This document shows positions 16,887-27,559 of a stretch of DNA of 64,000 nt, in pieces. Each line of letters begins with the position of its first letter. The first letter of the stretch is position 1. Source of the DNA: Paludibacteraceae bacterium (GTDB lineage Bacteria > Bacteroidota > Bacteroidia > Bacteroidales > Paludibacteraceae); the NCBI GenBank assembly GCA_017471175.1, contig JAFUVS010000017.1:1-64000 (forward strand). The letters are read 5' to 3'. A program made the translations under genes and the position numbers. The notes under the pieces were generated by a model. That model had not been told where the DNA came from. It worked only from the letters and a program-made list of their open reading frames with translations, and did not search any database.

Positions 16887-19800
16887 ATGAAGAAAAATTT
16901 ACTTCTTTTTTCTCTTCTTTCCCTTCTTTGTTTGAGTTTGCCGCAGTTCGTTTCCGCACAACTGAATGAGTACACCACTATTGAGGGCAGTACTACGATT
17001 TACATTCAGACTACGGGTACAGTTTCTGATTTCCCCGATTTATGGTATTCGCTTGACGGCGGCGATTGGATACAAGTAACGCAAGGCGGTACACGTATTG
17101 ATGTGCAAGGGTATTCATATTCCCATCCTCTGACCGGCTACGTCCGCTTCAAAGGAAATAACCCGACTGGATTTAATCATAGCAGTACTGACTACGTTTC
17201 CATTGCTGTTAAGGGCGGTAATCCTGCTCTCAAAGGTAATGTGATGTCGCTTATTGGAGGTGATAATTTTTCCCAGTTGACCACTATCCCGTGCGACTAT
17301 TGTTTTTACGCTTTATTTTGCCCAAGTGGTCCGGCTTCGTTCACGAGTTCTATCAGTTTTGCCAGTACAGGAGCTTGCTCTAATTTGAAAAATGCCAAAG
17401 ATTTTGTCCTGCCTGCAACTGAACTGAAAGCGTACTGCTATGCATATATGTTTGCGCTAAACAGCGGTTTGGCTGACGCTCCGGCGTTGCCTGCTACGGT
17501 GATGAAACCATGGTGCTATGCACACATGTTTGACTATTGCATCAACTCGTTTTGCGGCAAATCAAGCGGAGCAGCCATCCCCGCTCTTCCCGCACAGGAA
17601 TTGGCAGAAGGCTGCTATGCATATATGTTCAGCCGTTGCGGCTCGCTGTACAACGATAACGAAAACTACTATATCCTGCCTGCCGAAGAATTGGCTCCCA
17701 AGTGCTATATGGGTATGTTCAGTCTCTATGGCGGCATAAGCGGCGGTACATCTCTCAAGTATGTGGAGATAATGGCAACCTCGCTTAAGGATCGCTGCGG
17801 CGAGGACATAACCAACTGCTGCGCCTATATGTTCAACAACGCTATTTGGGCAGGAACCACCAACGGGCGGCAAAGTATGACCTTGCGGATGTATTGGACC
17901 GACTGGGGCAACTCGACCACCGGTCCGAATAATGCTGATGCTTCTGCCAATGCGCCGACATACGGATGGTTCTACGGCTATGTTCGCTACGGCAATACAT
18001 TCCTCTATCAAGACGGACTGACCCCAATCACCAAGAACAGCAAGTATGGTACGACTTACTACAACCATACCTTCCCGCAGAATGCTACACTGACCGCTAC
18101 GAATTATACCTATCTTACCTTCGATTGCAAGACCAACGGCGGTACGTGGGAACAGGGCTGCGAGTACAATGCAGACTTGCGCCGCGTCGTTCGTAGCGAC
18201 TATAAAGCCAAGACCGTTCCCGCCGCACCCGTCAAAGCGGGTGAAACCTTCAAAGGTTGGTACACACAGCCCGCCGGCGGCACCAAAGTGGAGGAAGCCA
18301 CCATCCTCAACCAAACCACCGCACAAACCTACTATGCCCAGTTCGGCGATGGGGATGACAACGGCGGCGACAATCCGCAAGACGGGGACGATACAGACTT
18401 GAGTAATATAAAGATGTCGCGTGGTGTGTTGGATATGCCCACGTATTATAGTTTTGCCATTTGGGGAGAGAATAAAAATGTTACGGTTCGCTTGCATTTC
18501 AATACCTATCTGACAACAAATAATACCAACTATTTGAATAATCTGACTTACGATATAGCGAATAGTTACATACAGCCTGCGGGTGGAGAGAAGCGTCAGA
18601 TAGCGTCTGCTTCACAGGCAAAAGTGGAGTACCTCGGCGATGCGTACCGTGCCGCGCACCTGACGGCCAAAGTAACCGATACAGACGGAAATGACTATAA
18701 TATAGACATCTTCACCAATGAGGAGTTGAATGCGGCGACTTATGAAGATGTGATAGGAACGAACTATAAATCTATAGTAGAAACATCTTGGCGTACCTGC
18801 AATCCCTTCCATATCTATGGTACACAGAACAACGAGATGGACAGACTGATTTACCGTAACGTCAATGGAAGACACATCCTCTATACGTACCACATGGACG
18901 GCGGCGTGAACCTCTATTATGAGGTGCTGCACGTGCAGATAGAATTGTTCCCCGATGCAAGTAAGCCCGGCAATATACCTACCGGCATTTATCCCATCAA
19001 TGCCACACAAGAAACAGGTACGGCGTTTATTGGCAGATGTCCGTCGGATATACTGATTTATGAGCAGAACCAGCGTCAGCCCTACTGCGGGTCGTTCGTG
19101 CAATATGAGTTGCAGGCTACCGAAAGTGACTATTATCCTTCTCGTGATGTATGGACGTTGCGCGATGGTTATGTAGAGGTAGTGAATGTGGACGAGAAGT
19201 ATTGGGTACACGTTCACGCCTACGCCGATGCTCACCGTACAACGGGTGAGGATTGTGCCGTAATTGACTACACGGCTTGCTTGGACGAAGACGAAAACGG
19301 AAACACCTATACAATCAACACCTCTAATGTCACTCTTGCGGCGCAAACCGAAGACGGCACATCGCTCACAGGAGCAGTCAACGCCAAAATAGCCAATACT
19401 ACTTCTTGGACGGATGTGACGTTTACAGAGGGTACATACACGTTCTTTGTCGGCAATACGCTCACACTCAATGCCAATAAATCGGGCTATACGTTCAGTC
19501 ATTGGCTTATCAATGGCACACGTGTAGATGGCAACGATATCGATTATACCCTTACCGGCGAAGCCGCAAACATAGTGGCAGTCTTCACAGGTGACGGCGG
19601 CGATAATCCCGACAACCCCGATGATGGCGATAATACAGAAATCGTGTCGGAAGATGCTAATGTGTCTGTTTACCAGAACGTAAGCAAGACAACCACGAAG
19701 ATTCTCTATAACCTTGACCTTCGTCAAGGCAAAGACGGACTTTGGTACAAGCCGACCGATATGGGATACGGTATCGCTTGGGCTGACCGTAATGTAGGAG

Positions 19801-22448
19801 CCGCTTCCGTAAGTGCTACAGGCGACTACTACAATTGGAGCAAAACCGAACCCGGACCTTTGCCATTGAATAGTACGGGATATTCAGGGGGAAGTGTTTA
19901 TGTAGGATTCATACTTCCGGCGGCTAACGATGTGGCCACGGTCAAGATGGGTAAAGATTGGCATACACCCTCTTACGACGAGTGGAATGTACTGCTGACC
20001 ATTGCAAAACAAGGCAACAATAGGTTGAATAATCCCGATGATGAAAGCCTTTATATTCCCACTCCTCCTACGGGATACTATGACTACTATACCCAATACG
20101 GCGGGTTAACCCCGGTTAATCCGTGGTTGAACAATGCGGGTTCGGCGTTCTTATGGACAAGTGAAGTGCTGCAACTTAACGCAGGAGATTTGAATACAAC
20201 GAATATCGGAATGGCAACCAATGTCTTTGATGGCAATGTAGAACTAACGGTAGGCTATATCCATTTGGCTGCTCCCGTTCGCGCTGTATATACTCCGCCT
20301 TTCACTACGCATACCCTTACCATTCACGTGGGTAACTATGACTACCATTATGTCTGCCAACACGGACAGAAGGTTACCGTTACCGCTATTGCCACTAAAG
20401 AAGGTTCAGAGTTTATCCGTTGGGAGGAAGACGGTCTGACGGATGCCGTTCGCACGTTCACTGTGAACGCCGATATGACCTATACGGCAATCTTCACGGA
20501 AAACGATACCCCCGACAATCCCGAAACGCCGGAGATGTCGCCCGATGCCGAGGTGAACGTCTATCAGTCGGTAACGAAGAGTACAATGAAGATTCTCTAT
20601 GACCTCAGCCCCAAACAAGGTAACGACGGCTTATGGTACACCCCCGTGGACTTAGGCTACGGCGTGGCTTGGGCAGACCGCAACGTCGGCGCAAGCAGTC
20701 CGAATGCCATAGGCGATTATTTCCGTTGGGGCGACCCCGTGGCTGGTACAAGTTTCAGTTCAGACCATCAGAGAAACTTGGACGTAACGGGTTATCAAAC
20801 TTACGACCGTCTGACCGATACACAAGATGCAGCCATCGTCAATATGGGCAACAAATGGCGTATGCCGGACGAGGAGGACTTCTATCAACTCAAAGAGCAG
20901 GCTGTCATTACCAATAATAATACGTTCACCAACAAAGACGACAATAGTTTGTCTATCCTTCTTCCCGCAGGCGGGTATAAGGGGTCTAAACTCTACGATC
21001 AGGGCTATCAATACTATTGGTCCAGACAATATTCCAATTACGGGCGGAACGACTGCTCAAGCGGTATGGGTTATTCGTATGAAGAGCACTCCTGCTTTGC
21101 TTTGGTTCGCTCGGCAGCCGATAATAAGTATTATGTTAATAACAAAGATAAAGATGATTGTTTCGGCAACGAGCCTTATCTCGGTATGCCCGTCCGTGCG
21201 CTGTATGTACCGCCGTTTGAGGTATGCACGCTGACTATCAACGTGGAAGGCTATCAGTACGTCTATCTCTGCCAATTAGGTCAGAACGTGACGGTTACCG
21301 CCGTGGCCAACGAAGGCTACGAGTTCGACCGCTGGACAGAAGACGGCAATACAGAAGCGGTACGCACCTTCAGCGTTACGAGCAATATGACCTATACCGC
21401 TACGTTCAAACAGGCTAAACAAGAATACAACATCATCTATAAGGACAAGGGCGGTGCAGCCTTCAGCGGCACACACGCTTCGGGCTATCCTACCATTCAT
21501 ACCTATGGCACGGCAACCGCCTTGAAGTCTGCCACCAAAGAGGGATATAATTTCCTCGGCTGGTTTACGGACATCAACTGCACAGGAACGGCTGTCACTT
21601 CATTAGGCGCAACGACTTATACGTCCGACATCACGCTCTATGCCGCTTGGGAAGATGTCAAGCCCGATGAGCCGGATGACCCTGTGAACGATGATGAACT
21701 GCATATCATCCTCTATGAGGACAAAGACGCAGACTATTATACAGACTTCTCCAATAAGTACAACGGCAAGCGCGCTACCACCGTAACCTACAACCGTCAG
21801 TTCGAGCAATCGAAGTGGAGTACGATGTGCTTGCCGATGAACGTCAATACGGCGATACTCACCACGATGAAGATGACCACTCGCGTCTATGAGTTCAAAT
21901 ATACCAAAGGCGATGAAGAATCGGGTCTGACCCTCTACTTTGCACAGGCCAAGACCTTGGAGGCAGGCAAAGGCTATATCGTCAATGCGAATGCCACGCT
22001 GGCGCAAAAGACTCAATTCGTATTCCCCAATGTAGTAATCAATACCGAAGCGGACATCAATTCAGGATTCGACTTGACCAATCTTGAAGGCTACAACACA
22101 CAAGGCAATGTCTATTTAGTAGGTACGTTGCGTACAGGTCTTCTCGTCGGTTCTCAAACGGGCAATCGCTATATGGGACTCAAGAACAACAAGATCTACT
22201 ATCCCAATGCCGAAGAGGGTACTAACCTGCGTGCCTATAGAGGTATCTTCCGCAGTTCGGTGGACATCAACGCCCAGAAGGTACGTATCGTAGTAGAAGG
22301 CGAGGATGGCGAACAAGTGAGCGAATTGGAAGTAGTGAATGGCGAGCTGCAAGAGAGAGCCGACACGCGCAAGTTCATCCGCAACGGCATTCTCTATATC
22401 GAGCGCAACGGCAGACTCTACACGGCGCAAGGCGCAGTAGTGGAGTAA
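16887..22448 (+). CDS. Giant secreted modular protein, FISUMP/InlB/MF-repeat type
   Basis: 1853 residues from the ATG at 16887. An upstream in-frame start at 16854 would overlap the promoter -7 box and is rejected. Signal peptide to about residue 25 (VSAQLNEY). MF repeats at about 168-325 (CYAYMFALNSGL, CYAHMFDYC). An InlB-like repeat precedes a segment at about 505-800 that is not in the paralogues, with IPTGIYPI and WTLRDGYVEVVNVDEKYW; it resembles the C-terminal domain of the Omp28-like lipoprotein. Two FISUMP-like domains lie at about 953-1135 and 1251-1441 (DMGYGIAWADRNVGA, DLGYGVAWADRNVGA), then an InlB repeat (about 1511-1588). The shared C-terminal domain (WSTMCLPM, AYRGIFRS) and tail (RKFIRNGILYIERNG) close the protein. 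It is probably co-transcribed with the next gene, 73 bases downstream. Confidence 0.85.
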   Translation: MKKNLLLFSLLSLLCLSLPQFVSAQLNEYTTIEGSTTIYIQTTGTVSDFPDLWYSLDGGDWIQVTQGGTRIDVQGYSYSHPLTGYVRFKGNNPTGFNHSSTDYVSIAVKGGNPALKGNVMSLIGGDNFSQLTTIPCDYCFYALFCPSGPASFTSSISFASTGACSNLKNAKDFVLPATELKAYCYAYMFALNSGLADAPALPATVMKPWCYAHMFDYCINSFCGKSSGAAIPALPAQELAEGCYAYMFSRCGSLYNDNENYYILPAEELAPKCYMGMFSLYGGISGGTSLKYVEIMATSLKDRCGEDITNCCAYMFNNAIWAGTTNGRQSMTLRMYWTDWGNSTTGPNNADASANAPTYGWFYGYVRYGNTFLYQDGLTPITKNSKYGTTYYNHTFPQNATLTATNYTYLTFDCKTNGGTWEQGCEYNADLRRVVRSDYKAKTVPAAPVKAGETFKGWYTQPAGGTKVEEATILNQTTAQTYYAQFGDGDDNGGDNPQDGDDTDLSNIKMSRGVLDMPTYYSFAIWGENKNVTVRLHFNTYLTTNNTNYLNNLTYDIANSYIQPAGGEKRQIASASQAKVEYLGDAYRAAHLTAKVTDTDGNDYNIDIFTNEELNAATYEDVIGTNYKSIVETSWRTCNPFHIYGTQNNEMDRLIYRNVNGRHILYTYHMDGGVNLYYEVLHVQIELFPDASKPGNIPTGIYPINATQETGTAFIGRCPSDILIYEQNQRQPYCGSFVQYELQATESDYYPSRDVWTLRDGYVEVVNVDEKYWVHVHAYADAHRTTGEDCAVIDYTACLDEDENGNTYTINTSNVTLAAQTEDGTSLTGAVNAKIANTTSWTDVTFTEGTYTFFVGNTLTLNANKSGYTFSHWLINGTRVDGNDIDYTLTGEAANIVAVFTGDGGDNPDNPDDGDNTEIVSEDANVSVYQNVSKTTTKILYNLDLRQGKDGLWYKPTDMGYGIAWADRNVGAASVSATGDYYNWSKTEPGPLPLNSTGYSGGSVYVGFILPAANDVATVKMGKDWHTPSYDEWNVLLTIAKQGNNRLNNPDDESLYIPTPPTGYYDYYTQYGGLTPVNPWLNNAGSAFLWTSEVLQLNAGDLNTTNIGMATNVFDGNVELTVGYIHLAAPVRAVYTPPFTTHTLTIHVGNYDYHYVCQHGQKVTVTAIATKEGSEFIRWEEDGLTDAVRTFTVNADMTYTAIFTENDTPDNPETPEMSPDAEVNVYQSVTKSTMKILYDLSPKQGNDGLWYTPVDLGYGVAWADRNVGASSPNAIGDYFRWGDPVAGTSFSSDHQRNLDVTGYQTYDRLTDTQDAAIVNMGNKWRMPDEEDFYQLKEQAVITNNNTFTNKDDNSLSILLPAGGYKGSKLYDQGYQYYWSRQYSNYGRNDCSSGMGYSYEEHSCFALVRSAADNKYYVNNKDKDDCFGNEPYLGMPVRALYVPPFEVCTLTINVEGYQYVYLCQLGQNVTVTAVANEGYEFDRWTEDGNTEAVRTFSVTSNMTYTATFKQAKQEYNIIYKDKGGAAFSGTHASGYPTIHTYGTATALKSATKEGYNFLGWFTDINCTGTAVTSLGATTYTSDITLYAAWEDVKPDEPDDPVNDDELHIILYEDKDADYYTDFSNKYNGKRATTVTYNRQFEQSKWSTMCLPMNVNTAILTTMKMTTRVYEFKYTKGDEESGLTLYFAQAKTLEAGKGYIVNANATLAQKTQFVFPNVVINTEADINSGFDLTNLEGYNTQGNVYLVGTLRTGLLVGSQTGNRYMGLKNNKIYYPNAEEGTNLRAYRGIFRSSVDINAQKVRIVVEGEDGEQVSELEVVNGELQERADTRKFIRNGILYIERNGRLYTAQGAVVE

Positions 22449-22521
22449 GGAATGATGAATGAATTAAAGATTGAATTTTTGAATCCTTGAAATTTGAAAA
22501 ATACAACTAATCTTTTATACT

Positions 22522-25500
22522 ATGAAAAAACACTTTATTCTTGTTTTAACCGCCCTGTTCGGGCTAATCGGGCTGAACCCTGTTCGTGCCGATTATCCGA
22601 CAGGCGCAGTACGAGGTGTATTCACGGTGGCTCGTGGTACGCAGGTCGTCTTTTCGCGCGGTAACTTGCAGTATCAGGCAAGCACGGGCGACTGGCAGTT
22701 CGCAACCAATCAGTACGACATAATAGGTGCCGGCAACGCCAATATCAGCGACAGCTATTCTGGCTATATCGACCTCTTCGGCTGGGGTACAGGCGGTACG
22801 CCTACCAAGACTGCTTGCTCCGACTGCTCCACTACGTTCCCCATAGTGGGTAATGACCCCGAAAACAAAGGGACGTGGGATAGTAACCGCCGCCGCGCAG
22901 CGATGGAGGACGACTACAACGACTTCATTGACTGGGGCAACAACGCCATCACCAATGGCGGCAACGTATCCGGTCAGTGGCGCACCCTCACCGCCGACGA
23001 GTGGGACTACGTGATACGTCTTCGCGACAAAGCGGCTATGCTTTTCAGTTTGGGTAAAGTGGCAGGCGTAAAGGGATTCATCCTTTTGCCCGATGAGTGG
23101 GAGTTGCCTTCTACGCTCACCTTTACGGATGCGCAGTCGGTAGGTATGGATATTTCTCAGGAAGGTTACTTTACCAATATCAACGAGAGCAACTTTGAGT
23201 TGAATGACTATACGGTGGCGCAATGGCAGTTGATGCAGAACAACGGTGCTGTTTTCCTTCCCGCAGCCGGCTCGCGTGCCGAAACGTTGTGTAACAACAT
23301 AGGTCAATACGGCTATTATTGGTCCTCTACTGCCGACGAAGCGGCTTCGGCATTCAGTTTGAGTTTTACCGAGTCGATTGTAGCCCCGAAGGTAAGCGAA
23401 CCTCGTGCTTCCGGACAGGCTGTCCGTTTGGTGGCTGATTATTCGGAAGGAGAGGAACCTACGGTAGAAGATGCAGAGGTGAATACGAATATGACCTACC
23501 GTCCGTTTACAATCAATGCAGATGGTGGTCAAATCTCGTTCTCACAAGGCAACTTACAGTATCAGGCTGCTCCGAACAAGGTATTCCGTTTTGCGGGCAA
23601 ACAGACAGATTATATCGGCGAGGACAATAATAAATTAAAGACGAACTATACGGGCTGGATCGATCTGATGGCATACCCGACGGGCAATCTCAATTATCGT
23701 GACTATGGACCGGCTTTTGCTTGTTCGGCATGTGTGGAAACTGGTGGTGAGATGTCTGGCGATGACGAAAACGGCTTCGATTCTCCTACCCGTAGGAATT
23801 CCCCGATGAGCGATGACATACCCTTTACGGAATTCGGAGACAACACGATTCTCAATGCGGGCAATTATACATGGCGTACCCTGACGGCTAATGAATGGGG
23901 TTATCTGTTCCTCAATCGTAAAGATGCTGCCGATTTGTTTGGTTTCGCCACCGTAGATAATGTCAGAGGTGTGGTTATCCTGCCCGATGATTGGAGCTTA
24001 CCCTCGGGCAGCACTTTTGTTCCCGCCTCTGAAAAGATGAACATAGCAGATGGTGATGTGTATGAATTGAAAGAAGGTGAGTCGGCTTATACGCTCAATA
24101 CCTACTCTTCAACCGATATGTCGTGGCAAAAGATGGAAGCAGCGGGTGCTGTCTTTCTTCCTGCCGCCGGTTACCGTAAAGAAAGAGTAACAGCCGAATG
24201 GAACGAGTCAGGTTTCTATCTCTCTTCTACCGAAGTACCCGAAAAGAGTAGCGATATATTGCTGTTAAATTTCAAACAGACTACTTGCCAACCTAATTAC
24301 TCTACTTCCAACTGGGAGTACGGATATGCCGTTCGTTTGGTAAGACCCTATTCGCCCGAAGAACCTGTTGTAGAGACTTATACCTTGACCGTTACGGTAA
24401 ACGATGCAGAGGCAGGCAATGTCGAGATAAAGGATATGAACGATGAACCAATCGACCAGCCGGTTGAAGATTTGGAAGAGGGTGATAAAGTAACCTTGAC
24501 TGCCGTTGAAGAATATGGTTTTGCGTTTGACAGATGGGAAGTAACAGGTACGGGCAGTTCGGTTTCCGATGAGGAGTCGCTAACCACTACCTTTACGATG
24601 GGTACATCCGACGCTACCGTTACGGCTCACTTCAAGAATATTCTGCATACGTTAGATGTAGTAGTAGTTCCTGTTGCAGGCGGAAGCGTATATATCAATT
24701 ACGGAACAGCCGAGCAAGAGTTATACAGTGGTGAGAGTTTGGAAGAATGGGAACAGGTAACGATGACAGCCGTAGCCAACGATGATTATACGTTTACGGG
24801 TTGGTCTATCGGGGATGAGATTGTTTCAACAGAGGTTGAATATAAATTCACAATGGAAACAACAGATGTAACCCTGCATGCAAAATTCTCAGAGATAATC
24901 GATGAACCGGAAACACATACATTGACAATCGTAATCAATCCTGCTGAAGGCGGTTCTGTAGGTCAAGATGGTGTACCCTTTACCGAGTACACATTCGAAA
25001 TGCAGGAAGACGAAACAAAGCAGCTGATTGCTACGAATGCAACCGACTATCAATTTGCAGGTTGGGAAATAACAGAGGGAGACGGAACGCTATCTGATTT
25101 AGAGGATGATGTTACCACATTCACAATGGGTACAACGAATACTACCGTGACCGCCAAATTCGAAGAATTGTACAGAGTGACGATAGGTGTTAGTCCGGAA
25201 GCAGGGGATAACAAAGTGATTTTAGGCGGGGTATATACAATAAGTGATTATATGCATCTGTCTGTGGTCAAAAATGCCGTGTTGGATCTTGAAGCGCAAA
25301 CGGATGCTAATTATGTGTTTGTCGGTTGGGAACAGGAAATTGGTGACGTTACTTCCATAATAGGGACAGATTATATTTTGCACTATACTGTTACCGAAAA
25401 TGCCGCCGCTATTGTAGCAAAATATGAGCGACTCTATACCCTGAATGTTACTGTCTATCCTGAAGCAGGCGGCGTGGTTAAGGTCAATGCGGATGATTTG

Positions 25501-26703
25501 GCACAAGCTTCATATAAGATGAAGAAGGGAGACACCCAAACCCTGATAGCCGAAGCAGCAGGTGATTACACGTTTACGGGTTGGTATATCGGGGATGAGA
25601 TTGTTTCCACAGAGGTTGAATATACATTCCCAATGGGAACAACAGATGTTACCCTTAAGGCTGTCTTTGTAGCGGAACACGTTCATAACTGGGGCGAGGT
25701 GACCTATGCTTGGAGTGCTGATAATTTGCAATGCACGGCTACGCGTATCTGCCTCGATGATGCAAGTCATATCGAAACAGAAACGGTCAATGCTACTATG
25801 ACTACGGAAGTTACCAAAGAGGCTACGTGTGAAGAAGAAGGTGAAGAAACCGATACCTATACGGCAATCTTCGAGAACGAAGTATTTGGAACGCAAACAA
25901 AGCAAATCAAGAGACCTATCATCGCGTTGGGTCATAAGTCGCCTGTCTATACGTGGAGTGCCGATTATACAACCTGTACGGCTGTTCGTGAGTGCGAACA
26001 CGTGGCTGCGCATAATATTTCTGAGACGGTAAACGCTACGGTAACGACGGTGGGCGGAAGCCTGAAGATTTATACTGCCGTCTTTACCAATCAGCTGTTT
26101 GAAGAGCAGGAGAAAACTTGCGTAACGATGTCGGAGTACGGATTCCTGTCCTTGTATGCTGACAAGGCTTATATCCCGACAGGCGGGCTGACAACCATTA
26201 TCTATACGGGTATGGAAGGACGAAACCTAATCACTCAGTCGCTGACGCTTATCCCTGCCTATACGGGCGTATTCTTCATCGGTGAGGCTAACAAAACGTA
26301 TGAACTGGTAGAAACAATCACCGACGTAACTTATCCCGAAAATATGCTTCACGGTACGTTGAGCGACCAACCTATTCCTGACAACGGACAGGTTCACTAC
26401 ATCTTGTCTCGTCTCGAGAGTACGAACAAGGGCGGCCTGTATTGGCCCGCAAATACGAATAGAGGTGTAGGCACCTTTACCAATCATGCCGGCAAGGCTT
26501 ACCTTGAGATTCCTGTTTCTTCAGGCGTGGCACCGCGCTACTTTACGATGCGTGGTGAGGCTTGTGAGGAAATAACGGCAGTGGGCGAAACGCAGGCTGA
26601 CGGCGATGGCAAGTACTACGACGTACTTGGTCGCGAAGTGCGTGAGCCGCAACCGCAACATATCTATATACATAACGGACAAAAAGTCCTCTATGGCGAA
26701 TAA
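22522..26703 (+). CDS. Giant secreted protein with tandem lectin-like modules and InlB-type repeats
   Basis: 1393 residues with a signal peptide (to about 23, PVRADY). Two tandem modules of about 300 residues (about 25-320 and 325-615) share VVFSRGNLQYQA or ISFSQGNLQYQA at the start, WRTLTADEW, and end in GQAVRLV or GYAVRLV. They look like distant relatives of the FISUMP and formylglycine-enzyme-like fold. Five or so divergent InlB-type repeats follow (about 620-1050; YTLTVTVN...FDRWEVTG...TFTMGT). Then come two copies of an HxHxWG / WSADxxxCTAxRxC module (about 1050-1200). The C-terminus reads KYYDVLGREV...IYIHNGQKVL, a tail type common in Bacteroidales secreted proteins. It lacks the shared C-terminal domain of its neighbours. 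No own promoter was found in the 73-base gap. Confidence 0.85.
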   Translation: MKKHFILVLTALFGLIGLNPVRADYPTGAVRGVFTVARGTQVVFSRGNLQYQASTGDWQFATNQYDIIGAGNANISDSYSGYIDLFGWGTGGTPTKTACSDCSTTFPIVGNDPENKGTWDSNRRRAAMEDDYNDFIDWGNNAITNGGNVSGQWRTLTADEWDYVIRLRDKAAMLFSLGKVAGVKGFILLPDEWELPSTLTFTDAQSVGMDISQEGYFTNINESNFELNDYTVAQWQLMQNNGAVFLPAAGSRAETLCNNIGQYGYYWSSTADEAASAFSLSFTESIVAPKVSEPRASGQAVRLVADYSEGEEPTVEDAEVNTNMTYRPFTINADGGQISFSQGNLQYQAAPNKVFRFAGKQTDYIGEDNNKLKTNYTGWIDLMAYPTGNLNYRDYGPAFACSACVETGGEMSGDDENGFDSPTRRNSPMSDDIPFTEFGDNTILNAGNYTWRTLTANEWGYLFLNRKDAADLFGFATVDNVRGVVILPDDWSLPSGSTFVPASEKMNIADGDVYELKEGESAYTLNTYSSTDMSWQKMEAAGAVFLPAAGYRKERVTAEWNESGFYLSSTEVPEKSSDILLLNFKQTTCQPNYSTSNWEYGYAVRLVRPYSPEEPVVETYTLTVTVNDAEAGNVEIKDMNDEPIDQPVEDLEEGDKVTLTAVEEYGFAFDRWEVTGTGSSVSDEESLTTTFTMGTSDATVTAHFKNILHTLDVVVVPVAGGSVYINYGTAEQELYSGESLEEWEQVTMTAVANDDYTFTGWSIGDEIVSTEVEYKFTMETTDVTLHAKFSEIIDEPETHTLTIVINPAEGGSVGQDGVPFTEYTFEMQEDETKQLIATNATDYQFAGWEITEGDGTLSDLEDDVTTFTMGTTNTTVTAKFEELYRVTIGVSPEAGDNKVILGGVYTISDYMHLSVVKNAVLDLEAQTDANYVFVGWEQEIGDVTSIIGTDYILHYTVTENAAAIVAKYERLYTLNVTVYPEAGGVVKVNADDLAQASYKMKKGDTQTLIAEAAGDYTFTGWYIGDEIVSTEVEYTFPMGTTDVTLKAVFVAEHVHNWGEVTYAWSADNLQCTATRICLDDASHIETETVNATMTTEVTKEATCEEEGEETDTYTAIFENEVFGTQTKQIKRPIIALGHKSPVYTWSADYTTCTAVRECEHVAAHNISETVNATVTTVGGSLKIYTAVFTNQLFEEQEKTCVTMSEYGFLSLYADKAYIPTGGLTTIIYTGMEGRNLITQSLTLIPAYTGVFFIGEANKTYELVETITDVTYPENMLHGTLSDQPIPDNGQVHYILSRLESTNKGGLYWPANTNRGVGTFTNHAGKAYLEIPVSSGVAPRYFTMRGEACEEITAVGETQADGDGKYYDVLGREVREPQPQHIYIHNGQKVLYGE

Positions 26704-26724
26704 ACGATAATGATATGGAATAGA

Positions 26725-26757
26725 AAAATCCCCCGCTCCGTCAAGTGGGGGATTTTT
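26725..26757 (+). terminator. Terminator after giant-gene pair
   Basis: AATCCCCCGCT pairs with AGTGGGGGATT (one G-T), with a 6-base loop and a run of six T (26752-26757). It lies about 25 bases past the stop. Confidence 0.85.
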
Positions 26758-26766
26758 TCGCCGTAA

Positions 26767-26798
26767 TTTGTATAAATGAGATAATTGCTATACATTTG
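26767..26798 (+). promoter_or_regulatory. Promoter of ribE run
   Basis: TTTG (26767-26770), 20 bases, TACATTTG (26791-26798). The ATG of riboflavin synthase is at 26842. Confidence 0.75.
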
Positions 26799-26841
26799 CC
26801 GCCGTTTTCGCAAAATAACGAACCTTAAATTTCAAAACGAT

Positions 26842-27477
26842 ATGTTCAGCGGAATAGTAGAAAAGATGGCGCAGGTAGTGCGCATAGAGAAAGAACAAGG
26901 GAATAAGCATTTTACGCTCCGTAATCCGTTCTTGGAAGACGGTCTGTCGGCGGACAAATTGACCATCGACCAGTCCATTTCCCATAACGGTGTGTGTCTG
27001 ACCGTAGTGCGCAACGAAGGCGACCTGTACACCGTTACGGCGATGCAGGAAACGCTGCGGCTCACTAATTTAGACCTGCTTAAAGAGGGCGATTGGGTCA
27101 ATCTGGAGCGCGCTATGTCGATGGATAAACTGCTTGATGGTCATATTGTACAAGGACACGTGGATCAGATGGCAGAATGTATCGAGGTCAAAGAAACGGA
27201 CGGCAGTTGGTACTACCGTTTCCGCTACGACAGCAGCGAGGAGATGATACGGCGTGGCTATTTCTGCGTGGACAAAGGCTCGGTGAGCATCAACGGCGTG
27301 AGCTTGACGGTATGCGACCCCGATGTAAAGGACGGCAAAGGGTATGTCAGCGTATGTATCATCCCATATACCTACCAAGTTACTAATTTCCAATATATTC
27401 AGCCCGGTACGATGGTCAATATTGAGTTTGACATCATCGGTAAGTACCTTGCTCGAATGAACCATTTGCTCAAGTAA
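26842..27477 (+). CDS. ribE: Riboflavin synthase, alpha chain
   Basis: 211 residues, the usual length. Catalyses dismutation of two 6,7-dimethyl-8-ribityllumazine molecules to riboflavin, the last step of the pathway, in the cytoplasm. The start MFSGIVEK is the family hallmark, so the ATG at 26842 is preferred to an upstream in-frame start at 26785 that precedes the -7 box. Two lumazine-binding repeats are visible: the first with SISHNGVCLTV and LDGHIVQGHVD, the second with GSVSINGVSLTV and the closing DIIGKYLAR. It is the first gene of a plus-strand run of housekeeping genes and has its own promoter. Confidence 0.95.
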   Translation: MFSGIVEKMAQVVRIEKEQGNKHFTLRNPFLEDGLSADKLTIDQSISHNGVCLTVVRNEGDLYTVTAMQETLRLTNLDLLKEGDWVNLERAMSMDKLLDGHIVQGHVDQMAECIEVKETDGSWYYRFRYDSSEEMIRRGYFCVDKGSVSINGVSLTVCDPDVKDGKGYVSVCIIPYTYQVTNFQYIQPGTMVNIEFDIIGKYLARMNHLLK

Positions 27478-27523
27478 TCGCGTTTTTTATGAATCGGACG
27501 TGCTAAAAGTCTGCATTTTGTAG

Positions 27524-27531
27524 TACTTTTG
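27524..27531 (+). promoter_or_regulatory. Possible -7 box for FKBP gene
   Basis: TACTTTTG 29 bases before the ATG at 27560. No clear TTTG at the expected -33 position. Confidence 0.4.
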
Positions 27532-27559
27532 TCGCGTCAAAAGAAATAATTTTTTCCCT

